The notes under the pieces are model-generated. The model made no database searches. It saw only the letters and a program-made list of their open reading frames with translations, and had not been told where the DNA came from. A program made the translations under genes and the position numbers. Below are positions 60,294 through 64,000 of a stretch of DNA of 64,000 nt, one piece after another (position 1 is the stretch's first letter; each line of letters opens with the position of its first letter). The DNA is from Streptomyces capitiformicae (GTDB lineage Bacteria > Actinomycetota > Actinomycetes > Streptomycetales > Streptomycetaceae): NCBI RefSeq assembly GCF_002214185.1, contig NZ_CP022161.1, positions 2,665,767 to 2,729,766 on the forward strand. The letters are read 5' to 3'.

Positions 60294-60792
60294 GGGTCTG
60301 TTCTCCTGCGTGGTTGAGGGTCTTGGTCGTCTGGGGGTTTGGGGTGTGCGAGAGGTAGGAGGCGTACGCGGCCTCCGCGAAGCGCCAGGCGGCGGGTGTG
60401 TGCCGCTTCGGTCGCCACAGATCGGGCTCGACGAGTGTCTCGAGCTCACCGCTCTCGTGGTCGAGGAAGACGCCGATTCCCCAGTAGTTCGCCTCGGACA
60501 GCAGGTACTTGCGGCGGGGCGGTGTGGGGGTGACGACGGCGCGGGTGCAGAACGGTGCGTAGGAGCTTGCTCGCCCGATGCTGTCGCGGGTGCAGGTGGC
60601 GTGGATGGTGGCGAGGTCGACGCGGCGGAGGGGCAGGGAGTCGGCCCCCGGAGTCCTGGTCTTGGTGGGTGTGGTGTTCGCGGGGTGGGGTTTGGCATCC
60701 GGGCGGCCGGTCTCAGGGGTCGACGGCCGCCCCGGGCCGTTCAGGGGGTGTGTTGGGCAGGGACTGTGCGTGGCCTTGCAGCGCTCGGTCAG
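60286..60792 (-). CDS. Hypothetical protein, possible CTG start
   Basis: The C-terminal part is convincing (YLLSEANYWGIGVFLDHESG, TLVEPDLWRPKRHTPAAWRF), and the stop overlaps the DUF5131 start. No ATG, GTG or TTG exists in this frame downstream of the preceding gene. A CTG at 60792 overlaps that gene's stop as CTGA, just like the ATGA couplings of its neighbours, so I propose it as the start (168 residues). Function unknown. Confidence 0.5.
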   Translation of the reverse strand: MTERCKATHSPCPTHPLNGPGRPSTPETGRPDAKPHPANTTPTKTRTPGADSLPLRRVDLATIHATCTRDSIGRASSYAPFCTRAVVTPTPPRRKYLLSEANYWGIGVFLDHESGELETLVEPDLWRPKRHTPAAWRFAEAAYASYLSHTPNPQTTKTLNHAGEQTRG

Positions 60793-61433
60793 GTCCGGCG
60801 GAGCCAGCTCCGCACGAGGCCTGCCAGCCGTCGCCTGCTGGACAAGGGCGGCAGCGCTGGGGCGGGCTCCTCCGTGTGGGTAGCTTCGGTGGGAGTGGAA
60901 GGTGCGCGCTGCTCGTGGGCGGCGATGAGGTCGCCGAGGGCGCTGGGGTCGTCGGTGGAGTCGACCCACTTGCCGGAGGTGTGCCAGACGCTGGTGAGGC
61001 AGGTGTCGGGGTCGTTCCACGTCTGGTAGTCGCCGTATCGCTCGATGAACCCGTACTCGGACAGGACCTCGGGTCCCAGTTCGTCCTCGCTGGCGACTTG
61101 GCTGAGGTCGACGCCGCCCTCCAGTACGTGGATGGCGTTGACCTGCAGCCGCATTCCGTCCCCCGGGACTTGGGGAAGTTGAAGGTGGCCGGTGACGCGG
61201 AGCAGGTCGCTGGCGCCCAGGTCGTTCACGACCGCGTGCGCCAGCTCGGGGTTGGTGACCGTACAGGGCATCACCAGTTCGTCGATGCGGTCCTCGGTGG
61301 GGGAGACGACCAGCTGGAACCGGACCGGCGTATCGGGCAGGTCGTCCGGGAGGGTCTCGTCGTCGAGGTAGCCGTCCAGGACGATCAGGCCGTCGGGCTC
61401 GCCGGGAGGCGGGACCGGGATGGGCACGGTCAT
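60789..61433 (-). CDS. Hypothetical OB-like protein (paralogue of 61806-62201)
   Basis: The 214-residue protein has a beta-rich N-terminal half (LIVLDGYLDDETLPDDLPDT; VMPCTVTNPELAHAVVNDLG; LLRVTGHLQLPQVPGDGMRL), then an acidic middle and a basic tail. The VMPC-to-VTGHL part matches the neighbouring 131-residue protein (VLPCALADPVAAEDLAQLPP; LTVSGFLALPDT), so both belong to one small plasmid family. An OB-fold, single-strand-binding-like shape is plausible but unproved. Confidence 0.6.
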   Translation of the reverse strand: MTVPIPVPPPGEPDGLIVLDGYLDDETLPDDLPDTPVRFQLVVSPTEDRIDELVMPCTVTNPELAHAVVNDLGASDLLRVTGHLQLPQVPGDGMRLQVNAIHVLEGGVDLSQVASEDELGPEVLSEYGFIERYGDYQTWNDPDTCLTSVWHTSGKWVDSTDDPSALGDLIAAHEQRAPSTPTEATHTEEPAPALPPLSSRRRLAGLVRSWLRRT

Positions 61434-61777
61434 CGCACGGCCCTCCTTCCCTCTCGGCCGCGGGGACGAAGCGACCGGGGAACTGCACCGAGCGTCCTGC
61501 GGCGTTGCGCGTGCTGGCGGGCGTGTGCTCGCCCGTGGGCATGCGTGCAGGGCGCGCAGGGTTCTTCCTCGCGGGCTTCGTGGCAGTCGTGGCCTTCTAC
61601 CGTGCCGCAGGGGGCGGTGATGTCGTGCAGCACGGCGAGGGCGTACAGGGTGTCGGCCTGGATGCCGGTGCGGGCGGTGATGGTGCGCTGCTTGAAGCCG
61701 TCGCGGAGCAGGCCCAGGGCGACGGCCTGCATGAGGGTCAGTGCCGGGTGCGGGTTGGGTATGACGGAGGTCGCCAT
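61430..61777 (-). CDS. Small HTH-like protein with Cys/His cluster
   Basis: The 115-residue product reads ALGLLRDGFKQRTITARTGI, an HTH-like stretch, and then CGTVEGHDCHEAREEEPCAPC, which could bind a metal, followed by a basic tail. It overlaps the next gene by four bases. A local regulator is possible. Confidence 0.55.
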   Translation of the reverse strand: MATSVIPNPHPALTLMQAVALGLLRDGFKQRTITARTGIQADTLYALAVLHDITAPCGTVEGHDCHEAREEEPCAPCTHAHGRAHARQHAQRRRTLGAVPRSLRPRGREGRRAVR

Positions 61778-61805
61778 CGTGAGGAGTTCCTTTGCGGTGC
61801 GGCTG

Positions 61806-62201
61806 TTAGTCGGGAGTTGCGGCGAGCCGGTGCGTACGGGCGTGGGTGCGTACGAGACGCAGTGCCGGCCGTGTGGTGACGGGAGGCCGCGGTTCCGGGC
61901 TCTCGGCGTCGACGGTGAGGACCACCAGGCGTAGGTCGGTGTGGTGGGTGTCGGGCAGGGCGAGGAAGCCGCTGACCGTCAGCAGGGCTCCGGGGGGCAG
62001 CTGGGCGAGGTCTTCGGCGGCTACCGGGTCGGCGAGCGCACAGGGCAGAACCGTCTCGCGGACTTCGTGATCGAGTTCTGCGGGGCGCGTGCTGTGCGCG
62101 TCGGGCGTGTACAGCAGGCGGAAGTAGGCCTGGCCGTCGACGAGGACGGCGGCTTCGGCCAGCGCGCCGCTCAAGGTCATTTCGTGGGTGTGGACGGACA
62201 T
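61806..62201 (-). CDS. Hypothetical OB-like protein (131 residues)
   Basis: ATG 62201 follows GAGGAG by six bases. The product (EMTLSGALAEAAVLVDGQAY; VLPCALADPV; LLTVSGFLALPDTHHTDLRL) is a shorter paralogue of the 214-residue protein at 60789-61433. The two sit two genes apart in the same operon. Confidence 0.6.
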   Translation of the reverse strand: MSVHTHEMTLSGALAEAAVLVDGQAYFRLLYTPDAHSTRPAELDHEVRETVLPCALADPVAAEDLAQLPPGALLTVSGFLALPDTHHTDLRLVVLTVDAESPEPRPPVTTRPALRLVRTHARTHRLAATPD

Positions 62202-62728
62202 GCTGAGCTCCTCGCGGGTCGTATGACCGTCTCGGGCGCGGCCGGGAGGGCAGCGGTGCTGGCGGAGGGTTCTTTGCGGAGGTGGGAGGCGAGGCAGGCC
62301 GCGTTCTGGGGGAGCGCGGCCGCGACGCGACGGCGGAGGGGGTCGTCGGGGACCCACAGCCGTTGGCGTCCCTTCACTTCGGTGACGGGGGTGGGCAGCT
62401 GGACGGCGTCGGAGAGTTCCCAGTGCCAGGTGCTGTCGCGGTCGGCCCACGGGCTGCACCGGCCGTCGCAGTCGGTGTGGGCCCCGGTGATCCGGGCAAT
62501 GGCCACTACGGCTCCCCTGGGTAATTCCAGGTCTCGGGGCACCTGGCGCAGGGCCGCTTGGTCGGTGTCGAGACCGGCGTGGACGAGGATCAGCCCACCG
62601 CTGAAGCTGCTGGGCGGCCAGCCGCGGTTCTCGATGTCCTTGCCGAGCACGGCCACGGCGGAGGCATGGGGCTGCCAGAGGGTCAGAGCGCGAACCGGAT
62701 ACGGCTCGCTGACAGTGGGTTTCCTCAT
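62177..62728 (-). CDS. ASCH-domain-like protein
   Basis: ATG 62728 overlaps the GGDEF gene stop. The 183-residue product has VRALTLWQPHASAVAVLGKDIENRGWPP and GGLILVHAGLDTDQA, the start of ASCH-type domains (beta-barrels that bind RNA), and VVAIARITGAHTDCDG. Phage and plasmid genomes often carry such proteins. Its 3' end overlaps the next gene by 25 bases. Confidence 0.75.
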   Translation of the reverse strand: MRKPTVSEPYPVRALTLWQPHASAVAVLGKDIENRGWPPSSFSGGLILVHAGLDTDQAALRQVPRDLELPRGAVVAIARITGAHTDCDGRCSPWADRDSTWHWELSDAVQLPTPVTEVKGRQRLWVPDDPLRRRVAAALPQNAACLASHLRKEPSASTAALPAAPETVIRPARSSACPSTPTK

Positions 62729-63366
62729 GCCGAGGCCCTCGCTTCCTGTGCCGGGTGGAGGGCTGTTTCCGGGCTGGCCGTGGGGTCGGCGACGCGGCGG
62801 TGGGCGCGGCGGCCGTTGCGGCCGCGCGACTTCTTGATCACGTACATTTCGTCGTCCGCGGCTTTGAGTACGGTCGACGCGGACGGCTCCGGCACGTCGG
62901 TGACACCTACGGCACCGATCGAGGCGTCGACCTGGAGCGGGCCTCCCGGCCAGGGCACGGGCTGTGCGAGCTCGTGGGCCAGGTCGTCGATGAAGCCCTG
63001 CAAGTCCTGGTCCCGGATGCTGATCGCGGCGACGAACTCGTCCCCGCCGAGACGGGCGGACATGCTGCGCGGTCCGCCGTTCTGGTCGACGAAGTCGTCG
63101 AGTCGGCCGCCCGTCGCCTTGAGTACGGCGTCCCCTGCCGGGTGGCCGAAGTCGTCGTTGATCGGCTTGAAGCGGTCGAGGTCGAGGAGGATCACGTGGG
63201 TGATGCGACCCTGGCGGATCAGGCGTTCGGTGCGGCGCATCCAGGGGCGTCGCGTCCACAGGCCGCTGACGGGGTCACGGCGTTCGGCGCGGAGCATGCG
63301 GGAGAGCAGGCCCGCGTGGATGCCCCATCCGGCCGCCGGTATGGCGGCGAGCAGGATCTCGTTCAC
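62725..63366 (-). CDS. GGDEF-domain diguanylate cyclase-like protein
   Basis: GTG 63366 overlaps the upstream gene. The 213-residue product has one N-terminal hydrophobic segment (ILLAAIPAAGWGIHAGLLSR) and a complete GGDEF domain: THVILLDLDRFKPINDDFGH and the catalytic RLGGDEFVAAI near residue 115. Such enzymes make cyclic di-GMP, which in Streptomyces controls development through BldD. A cyclase on a mobile element could alter host differentiation. No sensor domain is present apart from the membrane segment. Domain firm, activity likely. Confidence 0.85.
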   Translation of the reverse strand: MNEILLAAIPAAGWGIHAGLLSRMLRAERRDPVSGLWTRRPWMRRTERLIRQGRITHVILLDLDRFKPINDDFGHPAGDAVLKATGGRLDDFVDQNGGPRSMSARLGGDEFVAAISIRDQDLQGFIDDLAHELAQPVPWPGGPLQVDASIGAVGVTDVPEPSASTVLKAADDEMYVIKKSRGRNGRRAHRRVADPTASPETALHPAQEARASA

Positions 63367-63599
63367 GGCTGTCCCGCTTCGTTGTCGGCGACGGGGCGTA
63401 CGACGACGTACTGGTCGTCGCTGAGGGACTGGTGGACGTGTGCGTCCTGGCCGGCCTCGGCGGCTACGTCGTCGGCCTTGGCTAGGGAACGCGGCTGTCC
63501 GGTCCCGATGGAGTAGAGGCGCTCGCTGGGTCGGCCGGCGCATGTCCGGCAGCCGGGGGCCCGGGACGTGGTTGCGGATTGGGTTAAGGCTGTGGTCAT
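63363..63599 (-). CDS. Small hypothetical protein (78 residues)
   Basis: ATG 63599 opens a Ser/Thr-rich product (MTTALTQSATTSRAPGCRTC; LSDDQYVVVRPVADNEAGQP) coupled to the GGDEF gene by a four-base overlap. It heads the operon that runs to about 59.4 kb; operator-like palindrome 3 lies 149 bases upstream. Confidence 0.55.
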   Translation of the reverse strand: MTTALTQSATTSRAPGCRTCAGRPSERLYSIGTGQPRSLAKADDVAAEAGQDAHVHQSLSDDQYVVVRPVADNEAGQP

Positions 63600-63747
63600 C
63601 TCGAAGTGCCTCCGTTTCGGGGGTCGGTGGGGCGCGCCCGGTGGTTGGTAGGCCGAGGGCGCGCCCCGCGGCGTGTTCGCGGGTAGGGCACTGCCACGCC
63701 CGGGCGGGGCGCGGCTGAGGTGTTGGTGTGCCGAGGGTGGTCCGCAG

Positions 63748-63762
63748 CTTTACGGCGTAAAG
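63748..63762. promoter_or_regulatory. CTTTACGGCGTAAAG operator-like palindrome 3
   Basis: A perfect palindrome between the partial gene at the right edge and the operon starting at 63599, 149 bases before its first ATG. Confidence 0.7.
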
Positions 63763-63773
63763 AGGGGACCGGC

Positions 63774-64000
63774 TCAGATGGCGGCGGCCGCCGTGAGGAA
63801 CGCACGGTCCGCGGTGAGGGCACGGTTTCGGCGGGCGTCCATCTCCGCCCGGGTGACCGTCGGTAGATCTTCGTCGTGCGGCTTCACCGCGTAGGTCGCG
63901 TCGCCCGCGGCGCCGGCCAGTCTCAGCAGTTCCGCATTGCGGGTCAGGACGCGCAGTTCGTACAGGCGGAGCGTGACGTCGTCGCGGGAGGTGTTGCTTG
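63774..64000 (-). CDS. Hypothetical protein, 5' end beyond the window
   Basis: About 75 C-terminal residues are visible (RLYELRVLTRNAELLRLAGA; LTADRAFLTAAAI, stop). The peptide is helical and charged with good codon bias. No family recognised. Confidence 0.5.
   Translation of the reverse strand, partial: SNTSRDDVTLRLYELRVLTRNAELLRLAGAAGDATYAVKPHDEDLPTVTRAEMDARRNRALTADRAFLTAAAAI

Noticed and set aside
60793..61542. Long upstream extension of the 60286-60792 frame
   Set aside because: It would fully overlap a well-supported gene (60789-61433) and has arginine/proline-rich shadow-like sequence.

Overview
The window looks like Streptomyces, or a close actinomycete relative. Base composition is very GC-rich, coding third positions are almost all G or C, GTG and TTG starts are common, and many genes overlap by four bases (ATGA or GTGA). 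The gene families are typical of Streptomyces: an AfsR-like SARP regulator, a BTAD/LysM membrane protein, DUF2637, a replication-relaxation protein and a Mom-like protein. Most of the window reads as a large conjugative plasmid, or a plasmid-derived chromosomal region. It has ParA/ParB with its own centromere-like palindromes, a type IV secretion-like transfer operon and a Tad-type pilus operon. No rRNA, tRNA or CRISPR array was seen.

Left arm (1-6.2 kb, minus strand): an AfsR-type activator, then an operon encoding a LOG-type phosphoribohydrolase, a PLP-fold enzyme resembling threonine or cysteine synthases, aspartate decarboxylase (PanD) and one cut-off gene. This looks like the edge of a specialised-metabolite cluster that uses beta-alanine. 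From 6.2 to 10.85 kb lies a scar of insertion sequences: an IS701-type remnant, a 3'-truncated IS630-type element, and an IS21-type element with istB, a passenger gene and only the tail of istA. The IS21 remnant abuts a plasmid gene whose 5' end is missing.

Accessory block (10.8-22.2 kb): a damaged cassette holds two PAPS-reductase-like PP-loop proteins, a tRNA-guanine-transglycosylase-like protein, a DUF6248-like protein and a Mom-like acyltransferase. It looks like a nucleic-acid hypermodification cassette. Next come hypothetical genes, a protein with four helix-turn-helix modules, a lipoprotein, an RDD membrane protein and a protein with a tandemly duplicated winged-helix domain. The last is divergent from the transfer operon across a 718-bp region packed with two families of short repeats, a candidate origin or control region.

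Transfer and pilus block (22.9-48 kb, plus strand): one nearly gapless series runs through VirB8/TcpC-, VirB3/TcpE-, VirB4- and VirB6-like proteins, a cell-wall hydrolase, a VirD4 coupling ATPase and a replication-relaxation protein. It continues into a lipoprotein, a secreted protein, SAF (CpaB-like), TadZ-like, TadA, TadB, TadC, a pilin-like peptide, three TadE/G-like pseudopilins and a LysM-TM-BTAD protein. Cell-wall opening, DNA pumping and a surface pilus for contact would fit together as one mating apparatus.

Maintenance and right arm (48-64 kb, mostly minus strand): a DUF2637 (Spd-like) spread protein, parB-parA with at least eight GTTTCCATTGGAAAC-type palindromes, then operons of small accessory genes (DUF1643, DUF4326, DUF5131, ASCH-like, GGDEF). 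Three of these carry the same CTTTACGSCGTAAAG operator-like palindrome upstream.
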